Part shown: in pieces, positions 52,567 through 60,445 of the stretch
Numbering within the stretch: position 1 is the first letter of the stretch
Layout of the letters: the number at the start of each line of letters is the position of its first letter
NCBI GenBank assembly: GCA_023667395.1
Contig: JAMPAC010000001.1
Coordinates: 604,705-668,704 of the forward strand
From: Blautia sp.
GTDB taxonomy: Bacteria > Bacillota > Clostridia > Lachnospirales > Lachnospiraceae
Direction: 5' to 3'
Length of the DNA: 64,000 nt
Notes under the pieces: generated by a model
What the model saw: the letters and a program-made list of their open reading frames with translations, nothing else
Told to the model about the DNA's origin: nothing
Database searches by the model: none
Position numbers and translations under genes: made by a program

Positions 52567-53409
52567 GCTGATCACCCTCGCCTTTCATCTCTTTTTTGAT
52601 AACTTCATTCCTGATGTTTCGATAACGCTCATCTTTTGTATAAGCATAAATCATATCCAATGCGTCCACCGGGTACTTTAATTTTCTAAAATCATGCTTC
52701 TTATCAATTTTACCCTCGGAAAGCACCGTCACCACATCCCTAAAATCACTGGTAAATCTACTTTTGGTTGCCTCGTCCAGATACAGTATATCAAATATCT
52801 CCACATCATAATCTTTCATGTGATCCGTAATCTCTGTGATACCAAAGCCATTTTTCGAATGGCTTGCTTGCACAAGTTCTTTTAGTGACCTCGCTTTATT
52901 CCACCTTGTCCGGGAAAAGTTCAGGATAATTGTAATCACTGGCACAAGCCTGAAATCTCCAAGTTTCTCAATGTCCGCCTGTACCCACTTTACTAACTCT
53001 GCACTTCCAATTTCCTGTGCATCCTTCAGCAGCCGATACAAGTTTCTCTTTTTGTTATTATACTCGTCAAGCTGGCGCTTATACACGGTATAATCATACC
53101 CCATTACACGGACAGGAATTGTCGGATCAACCATGGTCTGGTTGCCGATCCCAAACTCCGCTATCTCAAAGAGATGGGCTTTGCCCTCTCTTTATAATTT
53201 GCCTCGTCATCCTCTCCATACTCCTTTAGCAGGTCACACTCCATAGAGTGGAGATTGCCGTCAAAATCCTCATACGCTGATTCGGGTATCACATCTTTTA
53301 ATCTGTTTTCATCAATGTAAGGCTTCTCAAATATCAAACCGTTTATAACGTCCGAAAACACGTCGTTATGGTATAGCATCACTTTTGCTGAAATATCCTG
53401 CTCCGCCAA
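52547..53409 (-). pseudogene. Rpn-type PD-(D/E)XK gene, frameshifted by a 2 bp insertion
   Basis: Starts at a TTG (53409) with GAGGAGG 9 nt upstream. The first frame holds DISAKVMLYHNDVFSDVINGLIF. Near 53190 GAGAGG replaces GAGG, an extra AG, which shifts the frame; removing it restores KEGKAHLFEIAEFGIGNQT (the E...Q of the nuclease site) leading into VDPTIPVRVMGYDYTVYKRQL. The second frame continues to 52547 with FSRTRWNKARSLKEL and DILYLDEATKSRF. About 285 residues when intact. Same broad family as the 29962 gene. Confidence 0.8.
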
Positions 53410-53440
53410 GCGGTATCACCTCCTCGTTGTTTTTAAGAAT

Positions 53441-53472
53441 ATTATACCGAGGATCCCCCCCCGTTTTTTCAA
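53441..53472 (-). promoter_or_regulatory. Candidate promoter with G8 tract in the spacer
   Basis: Minus strand: -35 TTGAAA (53467-53472), 20 bp spacer, -10 TATAAT (53441-53446), just upstream of the Rpn unit. The spacer contains eight G in a row (plus-strand C8, 53455-53462). 20 bp is longer than the optimum 17; a loss of 3 G would restore it. Confidence 0.5.
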
Positions 53473-53731
53473 TCATAATCTGTTTTCCGTTACTTGTATT
53501 CTTCCCTGCTCCATCGCTTTGTATATCAAGGTATATTACAATCACATAATTATAAAATGCAGACATGCGAGCAACTCTATACATCCAAAAATGTGTACTT
53601 AAAATAAGTCCATTTAGCATATTGTACCACTACTCGGTCTTAAAATGTACTTATATTAAGTTCAAATGGACTGATAAGGAAAGAATTGCAATGGAACGCT
53701 GAAATAGCAAATAAGAGAAAGACCTTCCGTC

Positions 53732-53761
53732 AAAAAGTCCTGCCATCCGGCAGGACTTTTT
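53732..53761 (-). terminator. Terminator between Rpn unit and 53774 gene
   Basis: AAAAAGTCCTGCC/GGCAGGACTTTTT with a 4 nt loop. It ends the minus transcript of 53774 and is symmetrical enough to work both ways. Confidence 0.9.
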
Positions 53762-53773
53762 GCATGAACCATT

Positions 53774-53989
53774 TCAAACATCATTGTCATCTGTCAGCAC
53801 TTCCGCTAATCCATCTGCTAAATTTTGTGCCGTGACTTTTCCCATGGCTAGTTTGATCACTTCTTCAACCTTTACACTCGTTGCATTCCCCTCTGCGTCA
53901 AACTCAGGAACCTGCTGAATAAAGGTAATAATCAGTTCTTCTTTTTCCTGATCCCTGGCACATGTAAATCCGTTTGTAAACTGTAACAT
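53774..53989 (-). CDS. Small unknown protein, 71 aa
   Basis: 71 residues, acidic, mixed alpha/beta: MLQFTNGFTCARDQ, LIITFIQQVPEF, VEEVIKLAMGKVTAQNLADGL. It recalls small DUF proteins that accompany phage-like or plasmid-like regulators, but I cannot name it. It is 13 bp downstream of the XRE gene, the last of a three-gene unit (54494, 54003, 53774). Confidence 0.6.
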   Translation of the reverse strand: MLQFTNGFTCARDQEKEELIITFIQQVPEFDAEGNATSVKVEEVIKLAMGKVTAQNLADGLAEVLTDDNDV

Positions 53990-54002
53990 TCCTGTTCCTC
54001 CG

Positions 54003-54476
54003 TCACATTTCTATTTTTTCACAAAAACTATAAATTTTACATCCACTCCTGTTTTCTATAAATTTAACCTTAGAATTACATTTTCCGACTTTCAATGTCT
54101 GCCCAATAAACCTTTTCTGCTCAGACACTATATAGGAAATATCCGTATTTTGAATATGTTTTACTTGAACTGTTCTCTTATTTGGAACCAATTTTACAGT
54201 CAAGTCCATATCCAGTTTCTCCGCGATATCCGCAAGCGTTCTGATCGTAAAATTGTAATCCCCGCTTTCCCATTTTGATACCATTCCCTGGCTGACGCAC
54301 ATATGATCGGCAAATTCTTTCTGTGTCATATCAGATTGAATCCTTTTTTCCACAATCGAAGCGGAAATGTTCTCTAAGACACTTGAAGCAATGATATCTG
54401 ATACCGTTACATTATCCTCAAATAATTGCAACAAATCGCTTAATCCTAATTGATCGGAAATTGCATGCTTACTCAT
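54003..54476 (-). CDS. XRE family regulator, antitoxin-like
   Basis: 157 residues. HTH at about 45-100: IVEKRIQSDMTQKEFADHMCVSQGMVSKWES, then DYNFTIRTLADIAEKLDMDLTVKL. The C-terminal 55 residues are basic and beta-rich (IGQTLKVGKCNSKVKFI). The size and layout fit the antitoxin-type XRE proteins found with small toxins. A 54-residue protein gene precedes it and a 71-residue gene follows. GAGGTG stands before the ATG. Confidence 0.8.
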   Translation of the reverse strand: MSKHAISDQLGLSDLLQLFEDNVTVSDIIASSVLENISASIVEKRIQSDMTQKEFADHMCVSQGMVSKWESGDYNFTIRTLADIAEKLDMDLTVKLVPNKRTVQVKHIQNTDISYIVSEQKRFIGQTLKVGKCNSKVKFIENRSGCKIYSFCEKIEM

Positions 54477-54493
54477 TTTAACACCTCATTTCT

Positions 54494-54658
54494 CTACATT
54501 TCGGCATACCTTGCTGCCAGCACCTTTTTCCACTGTGTATAATCCGAATTTCGTTTCCCCGAACGTTCATAAAATGCTGCCAGAAAAATGGGGACGTTAC
54601 TTTCCATATATCCTTCTAAATCCTGAACCAATATGGATAACGCTTCTTTTTTGTTCAT
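54494..54658 (-). CDS. Small protein, 54 aa, in operon with XRE
   Basis: ATG at 54658, stop TAG at 54494-54496. It starts MNKKEALSILVQDLEGYM and contains FLAAFYERSGKRNSDYTQWKKVL; helical, slightly basic. A leader frame of 15 codons from a TTG, preceded by GGAGG, ends at the TAAATG that overlaps this start. The pair 54-residue protein plus XRE protein resembles a toxin-antitoxin or phage-type unit. No family recognised. Confidence 0.55.
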   Translation of the reverse strand: MNKKEALSILVQDLEGYMESNVPIFLAAFYERSGKRNSDYTQWKKVLAARYAEM

Positions 54659-54670
54659 TTATACTTCGGT

Positions 54671-54710
54671 GTTATTGAAAATATTACTTATAAGTAATAT
54701 TTTCAATAAC
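54671..54710. repeat. Perfect 40 bp palindrome
   Basis: Two 20 bp arms with no spacer; the left arm is GTTATTGAAAATATTACTTA. It lies between the tex stop (54739) and the 54658 start, inside the short leader frame. It could be the operator of the XRE protein or a strong hairpin ending the tex transcript (no T run). Confidence 0.9.
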
Positions 54711-54738
54711 TTTTCCTCCATAATTTATCTCTCCGCCT

Positions 54739-57177
54739 TTACACCGCCTTAATCTTCATAGTAAGGCTGATCCGTTTCTTGGGCACATCCACCGACAATA
54801 CCTGCACTTCCACAATATCGCCCACGCTGACAGCCTCCAGGGGATGCTTGATATAGCGCTCCGTGATCTGGGAAATGTGTACCAGGCCGTCCTGATGGAC
54901 GCCGATATCCACAAACACGCCAAAGTCGATCACGTTCCGAACGGTCCCCTTTAAAATCATGCCCGGCTTCAGGTCTTTCATATCCAGCACGTCGCTGCGC
55001 AGGATTGGTTTGGGCATATCATCCCTGGGATCCCTAGCGGGCTTTTCCAGTTCTTTCAGGATATCCGTCAGCGTGATCTCGCCGATGCCTAGTTCTTCCG
55101 CCAACAGCTTCTTGTCCTTGATCCGCTTCTCCAGGCTGGAAACAGATGCAGATGCTTCTTTGCCCTGTGACTTATTTGCATCCTGCCTGCCAGTCTGAGG
55201 CATACCGGCCTGATTTCTGCCGCCTGCACCGCCGCTTCTGTCTTTTCCCGCACTGCCCCCGTCCAGTACCATGCCGCCCATGGCCGCCGCAAGGGCTTTT
55301 CCCATGGCAGTGTTGGTATTACGGACCTGTACGGTCTTCTGCTGTTTTTTCTGGGGCTGCTGTTTTTCAATAACAGGCGATTTCTTTCCTGCCGCCTTAT
55401 CCGCTGCAGCTTTCTTCTGCGCCGCACGCACATCATCCATGGTCAGACCCAGCTTATCCAGCAGCTTCATTGCCGCCTCATAAGACTCCGGGTGTACGCT
55501 GGTGGCGTCCAGGGGATTGGTTCCGTCCAGGATGCGCATGAAGCCCGCGCACTGCTCGTATGCCTTGGGTCCAAGCTTTGCCACCTTGAGAAGCTGTTTC
55601 CGGTCTGTGAAACGGCCGTTTGCCTCCCTGTAATCCACAATATTCTTCGCAATGGTCTTATTGATGCCGGAAATGTATTCCAAAAGGGATGCGGAGGCTG
55701 TATTCAAGTCCACACCCACCTTATTCACGCTGTCTTCCACCACACCGCTTAAAGCTTCATTTAACTTTTTCTGATTCATATCATGCTGATACTGTCCTAC
55801 GCCGATGGACTGGGGATCGATCTTCACCAGTTCCGCCAGGGGATCCTGTAGCCTCCTGGCGATGGAGGCGGCGCTTCTCTGCCCTACGTCAAAGTTGGGA
55901 AACTCCTCCGTGGCAAGCTTGCTGGCGGAATAAACGCTGGCGCCCGCCTCATTGACGATCACATACTGCACAGGACGATCCAGTTCCTTGATCAAATCCA
56001 CGATCACCTGTTCCGACTCCCTGGATGCGGTGCCATTTCCCACAGAAATTAAATCCACATTATATTTCTTGATCAGTTTCTTCAATTCCGCCTTTGCTTC
56101 CGCCACTTTGTTCTGGGGCGCCGTAGGATAAATGACCTTGGTGTCCAACACCTTTCCGGTAGGATCCACCACCGCCAGCTTACATCCGGTGCGGAAAGCG
56201 GGATCCCAGCCCAGGACAACCTTTCCCGCAATGGGCGGCTGCAGCAGAAGCTGCTCCAGGTTTTTCCCAAAGACAGCAATAGCGCCATCCTCCGCTTTTT
56301 CCGTCAGGTCGTTGCGGATTTCTCTTTCAATAGCAGATGCTATTAATCGATCGTAGCTGTCCTGGATCACTTCCCGCAGCACAGGGGTGGTGTACTCGTT
56401 GTCAGAAGTGATGGTCTTTTTTGCCAGATACTGTAAGATGCGCTCCACAGGAGCGTTTACCTTTACCGTCAGGATCTTTTCCGCCTCTCCCCTGTTCAGG
56501 GCAAGCACGCGGTGGCCCGCCACCTTTTTCACCGGTTCCTCAAAATTATAATACATTTCATAGACGCTCTCCGTCTTCTCATCCTTGGCGGCGCTGGTAA
56601 TGATACCTTCCTCCATGGTAAGTTCCCGGATATAGATACGGTAGTCCGCCTCATCGGAAATACTCTCTGCAATGATGTCCTTTGCCCCCTGCAGGGCCTC
56701 TGCGGCGTTCTTTACCTGTTTATCCGCCTCCACGTCCTCCGAAGTAACGTATTTTTCAGCCTCTTCCAGCACCGGCGCCTTGGCATCCTGAGCCAGTATG
56801 TATTCCGCCAGACCGTCCAGACCTTTCTCTTTGGCCACGCTGGCCCTGGTCTTCCTCTTGGGACGGTAAGGACGGTACAAGTCCTCCACCACTACCAGAG
56901 TCTGCGCCGCCAGGATCTTTTCCTTTAATTCGTCCGTCAGCTTTCCCTGTTCCTCGATGCTGCCCAGCACCTGCTCCTTTTTCTCCTCCAGGTTTCGCAG
57001 GTAGAGCAGCCTCTCGTGGAGATTGCGCAGCTGCTCGTCATTCAGGGATCCTGTGGCTTCCTTTCTATAACGCGAGATGAAAGGGATCGTATTTCCCTCA
57101 TCGATCAGTTTAACGGCAGCTTCCACCTGCCATTTTTCCACTTTTAGTTCTTCCTTGATCTTCAGAATAATATCCAT
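54739..57177 (-). CDS. tex: Tex family S1 RNA-binding protein
   Basis: 812 residues from the ATG at 57177, the standard N-terminus (KIKEELKVEKWQVEAAVKL, IPFISRYRKEATGSLND). Order: Tex N-terminal helices, YqgF-like domain (VLGWDPAFRTGCKLAVVD), helix-hairpin-helix domains (ASASLLEYISGINKTIAKNI, NPLDATSVHPE) and a C-terminal S1 domain (PGMILKGTVRNVIDFGVFVDI, GLVHISQI). Tex is an accessory transcription and nucleic acid binding protein. An unusual Lys/Gln/Gly-rich insertion of about 90 residues (about 610-700) lies before the S1 domain. Confidence 0.94.
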   Translation of the reverse strand: MDIILKIKEELKVEKWQVEAAVKLIDEGNTIPFISRYRKEATGSLNDEQLRNLHERLLYLRNLEEKKEQVLGSIEEQGKLTDELKEKILAAQTLVVVEDLYRPYRPKRKTRASVAKEKGLDGLAEYILAQDAKAPVLEEAEKYVTSEDVEADKQVKNAAEALQGAKDIIAESISDEADYRIYIRELTMEEGIITSAAKDEKTESVYEMYYNFEEPVKKVAGHRVLALNRGEAEKILTVKVNAPVERILQYLAKKTITSDNEYTTPVLREVIQDSYDRLIASAIEREIRNDLTEKAEDGAIAVFGKNLEQLLLQPPIAGKVVLGWDPAFRTGCKLAVVDPTGKVLDTKVIYPTAPQNKVAEAKAELKKLIKKYNVDLISVGNGTASRESEQVIVDLIKELDRPVQYVIVNEAGASVYSASKLATEEFPNFDVGQRSAASIARRLQDPLAELVKIDPQSIGVGQYQHDMNQKKLNEALSGVVEDSVNKVGVDLNTASASLLEYISGINKTIAKNIVDYREANGRFTDRKQLLKVAKLGPKAYEQCAGFMRILDGTNPLDATSVHPESYEAAMKLLDKLGLTMDDVRAAQKKAAADKAAGKKSPVIEKQQPQKKQQKTVQVRNTNTAMGKALAAAMGGMVLDGGSAGKDRSGGAGGRNQAGMPQTGRQDANKSQGKEASASVSSLEKRIKDKKLLAEELGIGEITLTDILKELEKPARDPRDDMPKPILRSDVLDMKDLKPGMILKGTVRNVIDFGVFVDIGVHQDGLVHISQITERYIKHPLEAVSVGDIVEVQVLSVDVPKKRISLTMKIKAV

Positions 57178-57355
57178 ACAACTAAAACCTAACCTTTCTG
57201 CTTTTGCGTTCTTGCCGCTGAAACCATTATACCCAAAAATTGCCTCCGCCGCAATCATGAACCGAAATAAATAACATGCGTTACCTTTGACAGAATTACT
57301 ATAAGGTGGTATAGTAAAAATGGTAAAATGATTTTGATATACGGAGTTTAATTGC

Positions 57356-57823
57356 ATGGACTATAACCAGAATGACCAGAACAACTGGAATCGCGACAAT
57401 CAGCAGCAGGATCGCTGGAACAGCAGCGCCTCCAACAGCAGCTATTATAATCAGCCTACCCACCGCCCTTACGGACAGGGGTTTATTATTGCTTCCATGA
57501 TATGCGGCGCCCTGTCCGTGACAGCCTGCTGTACCGGAGTTCTTTCGCTGCCCCTGGGCGCCCTGGGTATCCTCTTTGCCCTGCTGACCTACCGCAAAGG
57601 CAAGAGAATGAACGGATCCGCCCTGACCGGGATCGTACTCTCAACCATGGGAATCATCACCGGCGTTTCCATCATTATTTATACTTTCCATACGCTGCCC
57701 GACATGATGCGCGATCCCATATTCCGCAATCAAATGGATGCTATAGTGGAGCAGATGTACGGCATGGATTTTGAAGAATTCATGGAAGAATATTACGGAT
57801 ATGAATTAGATGTTTCAGAATAA
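57356..57823 (+). CDS. DUF4190 family small membrane protein
   Basis: 155 residues. The N-terminal 40 residues are rich in Asn, Gln, Ser and Tyr (NQNDQNNWNRDN). Two TM segments at about 44-70 (GFIIASMICGALSVTACC) and 85-108 (GSALTGIVLSTMGIITG) match the DUF4190 hairpin. The C-terminus (EQMYGMDFEEFMEEYYGYE) is acidic and aromatic. Function unknown; it is divergent from tex and close to two more plus-strand genes. Confidence 0.8.
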   Translation: MDYNQNDQNNWNRDNQQQDRWNSSASNSSYYNQPTHRPYGQGFIIASMICGALSVTACCTGVLSLPLGALGILFALLTYRKGKRMNGSALTGIVLSTMGIITGVSIIIYTFHTLPDMMRDPIFRNQMDAIVEQMYGMDFEEFMEEYYGYELDVSE

Positions 57824-57850
57824 GCCAATAAAATTATGGAGGTTACTGTT

Positions 57851-58378
57851 ATGATGAATATAGCTTCTTACGGCAATTATGACAATCATTCTTATATGAC
57901 GCCCGTAGGCCATGGCGTCTCCCGTTCCGGCAACGCCGACAGCATGGAGGATATAGCGCTTCCTGGAGCAAAAGACAAACAGGAAAAAGAACGCAATGAA
58001 CGTCTGGGGATCAAGGATCCCACGGAAGAATGCCAGACCTGCAAGAACCGTAAATACAAGGACGGCTCTGACGAAATGGTATCTTTTAAGAGTCCCGCGC
58101 ATATTTCCCCGGAAAGCGCCGCTGCCGCTGTCCGCTCCCATGAGCAGGAGCATGTTACCAATGCTTACTCCAAAGCGGCAACCAATAATGGCAAGGTAAT
58201 ATCCGCTTCCGTCTCCATACACACAGCCATTTGTCCCGAATGCGGCCGAAGCTATGTGTCCGGCGGCACTACCAGTACCCAGATCAAATATTATAATGAA
58301 GAGAATCCCTATCAGAAAGACCTGAAAGCAGCCGACCACGAAAAATACGCCGGCATGAATCTGGATTACGCGGTCTGA
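57851..58378 (+). CDS. SprA-related putative metalloprotease, small
   Basis: 175 residues from the ATG at 57851, with GGAGG 8 nt upstream (57838). Domain text: TCKNRKYKDGSDE, FKSPAHISPESAAAAV, then RSHEQEHVTNAYSKA with HEQEH as the likely zinc-binding helix, and CPECGRSYVSGGTT with two Cys. This order resembles SprA-type catalytic domains. No signal peptide. Its substrates are unknown. It lies between DUF4190 and DUF975 genes. Confidence 0.7.
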   Translation: MMNIASYGNYDNHSYMTPVGHGVSRSGNADSMEDIALPGAKDKQEKERNERLGIKDPTEECQTCKNRKYKDGSDEMVSFKSPAHISPESAAAAVRSHEQEHVTNAYSKAATNNGKVISASVSIHTAICPECGRSYVSGGTTSTQIKYYNEENPYQKDLKAADHEKYAGMNLDYAV

Positions 58379-58409
58379 GCAGGATCGAAGAACATATGGA
58401 GCATATTTT

Positions 58410-59168
58410 ATGAAGCAATACAAGAAACCTTATGAATTAAAGAATCTGGCAAAGGATAAGCTGCAGGGCAAGTATGGCGCCGCCGTATTGATCCTGTTCC
58501 TGTACAGTCTGATCACCAACTGCGCGTCACTGTTCATCAGCATGCTCTCCAGCATGACCACAGCCACGGCCTATGTCCTGACAGCTTCCCCATCCACTGT
58601 CACTGCCATAACCGTAGTATTTGAACTGATCAATGTGGCAGCTGTCATCATACTTGGCATCATGCAGGTCGGCATTACCCTGTTTTTCCTGAACATTGCC
58701 TGCGGGCAGTCTTATGCCGCATCAAACCTGTTTTACGGTTTTAAAAATGACTCCGGAAAGGCTCTGACCCTGTCCGCAGCGGTAGGTCTGTGCAATGTGG
58801 TATGCCTGTATCCCAGCCAGTACTGCCTGTCCGCTTATCTGGATTCCCGGGACACACAGATGCTTTCCCTGGCTTTTATCCTTATGATCGTTGGATTCTG
58901 CGTGTATGTTCCCATCTCCCTGGGGCTGTCGCAGGTTTTTTATCTGATGCTGGATTATCCTGACCGCACTGCCAAAGAGACGCTGGCCCTTACCTTTCAG
59001 GTAATGAAAGGAAATAAACGACGTCTGTTCTATCTGCAGCTAAGCTTTATTCCCATGATGATCCTGTGTATCTGCAGTTTCGGCATCGGTTTCCTGTGGC
59101 TGAATCCGTATATGCAGATGACTTATACCTGCTTCTTTCTGGACATAATGAATCCTGCGGAAAGATGA
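58410..59168 (+). CDS. DUF975 family membrane protein
   Basis: 252 residues. Cytosolic start LKNLAKDKLQGKYGAAVLIL typical of DUF975, six predicted TM helices (about 20-45, 62-92, 118-140, 148-172, 182-196, 210-235) and the conserved ETLALTFQVMKGNKRRLFYLQLSF. Function unknown; these are widespread in Firmicutes. GGAG-like site before the ATG. The stop lies within the terminator hairpin at 59151. Confidence 0.85.
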   Translation: MKQYKKPYELKNLAKDKLQGKYGAAVLILFLYSLITNCASLFISMLSSMTTATAYVLTASPSTVTAITVVFELINVAAVIILGIMQVGITLFFLNIACGQSYAASNLFYGFKNDSGKALTLSAAVGLCNVVCLYPSQYCLSAYLDSRDTQMLSLAFILMIVGFCVYVPISLGLSQVFYLMLDYPDRTAKETLALTFQVMKGNKRRLFYLQLSFIPMMILCICSFGIGFLWLNPYMQMTYTCFFLDIMNPAER

Positions 59169-59187
59169 ACTTCCCGCAGGATTTTCT
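59151..59187 (+). terminator. Terminator after the DUF975 gene
   Basis: AATCCTGCGG (59151-59160)/CCGCAGGATT (59174-59183) followed by TTCTT. It overlaps the DUF975 stop and abuts the prfB stop on the other strand. Confidence 0.8.
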
Positions 59188-60309
59188 TATTGCTTATTAT
59201 TGTCTTTCGTGTTGATCCACTTTAAATACCCATTGATAAAAGGATCCAGGGCGCCGTCCAGCACTGCGTCCGCGTTGCCTGTCTCCACATCGGTCCTGAG
59301 GTCTTTCACCAGCTTATAGGGCTGCAGGACATATGACCTGATCTGGTTTCCCCAGCCGATCTCTTTCACCTCGCCCCGGATGTCGGAAAGCTTCTCCACA
59401 TTTGCCTCCTGCTTCAGCAGATACAGCTTTGCTTTCAGCATCTGCATGGCCTTATCCTTATTCTGGAACTGGCTTCGCTCGTTCTGGCACTGTACCACGG
59501 TTCCCGTTGGGATATGGGTGATACGGATGGCGGAAGAGGTCTTATTGATATGCTGACCGCCCGCGCCGCTGCTTCGGTAGGTATCGATCCGCAGATCTTT
59601 CTCATCGATTTCCACATCCAGATCTTCCTCGATATCCGGCATCACATCCAGGGAAACAAAGGAAGTCTGGCGCTTACCCTGGGCGTTAAAGGGCGAGATC
59701 CTTACCAGCCGGTGCACGCCTTTCTCAGATTTCAGGTAGCCATAGGCGTTCTCCCCGTTGACCTGGAATGTCACCGACTTGATCCCTGCCTCATCGCCGT
59801 CCAGATAATCCAGCACTTCCAGCGAAAATCCCTTGCGTTCCGCCCATCTGGTGTACATGCGGTAAAGCATGCCGCACCAGTCGCAGCTTTCCGTTCCTCC
59901 GGCCCCTGCATTCAGCTTCAGGATGGCGTTATTCTTGTCATATTCCTCCGCCAGCAGGGTTCCTATGCGAAGTTCCTCGAACTCACTGATAAATTCATCC
60001 ATTTCACCCCGGATCTCCGCCACCATGGAATCGTCATCTTCCTCGTAGCCCATCTCGATCAAGGTCAGGATATCATCATACTGTCCGGAAAGCTTGTCGC
60101 ATTGCTCCACCACATTCTTCAGGTTCTTCAGTTCTTTCATTTGTTTGTTGGAACGGTCAGGATCGTCCCAGAAACCGGGAGCCTCCATCTCCATCTCCAA
60201 CTCTTCGATCCGTTTTACCTTGTTAGCCAGGTCAAAGTGAATCCCTCACTTCCGCCAATGGAGTTTCGTAAGCCTGGATCTCAGACTTCATCTGATCTAA
60301 TTCTACCAA
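59187..60309 (-). CDS. prfB: Peptide chain release factor 2 with programmed +1 frameshift
   Basis: Frame 0 starts at a TTG (60307-60309) and reads VELDQMKSEIQAYETPLAE, then CTT TGA (TGA 60232-60234). A +1 shift at CTT-T gives Asp, DLANKVKRIEELEMEME, and continues to 59187, 373 residues in total. AGGGA lies 6 nt before the slip site as a Shine-Dalgarno-like stimulator. The class I factor motif SSGAGGQHINKTSSA (GGQ) is present. This is the well-known autoregulation of RF2: enough RF2 ends translation at the UGA. The frame after the shift alone has no good start codon. Confidence 0.95.
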
Positions 60310-60361
60310 TTGCGTCACCCACTTTCTTATTTTTAATTTATCAAACCCTTAAAATTTCGGT

Positions 60362-60445
60362 GAAGAATCGCTCCAGCGATTCTTCCAGGTGTGACATAGT
60401 ACAACTTAGGCTGGGTACTTTCCAGCCTTAGTTGTACTTCACACC
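60362..60445. repeat. Structured repeat family 1, copy overlapping the secA stop
   Basis: Hairpin GAAGAATCGC (60362-60371)/GCGATTCTTC (60376-60385), then outer stem GGTGTGA (60388-60394)/TCACACC (60439-60445), with an inner stem AGTACAACT-AGGCTGG/CCAGCCT-AGTTGTACT. The TGA in the right arm (60439-60441) is the secA stop codon. Confidence 0.85.

Noticed and set aside
53366..53620. Minus-strand frame of 84 codons upstream of the Rpn unit
   Set aside because: It covers the candidate promoter and ribosome binding site of the Rpn gene and shows no protein-like pattern.
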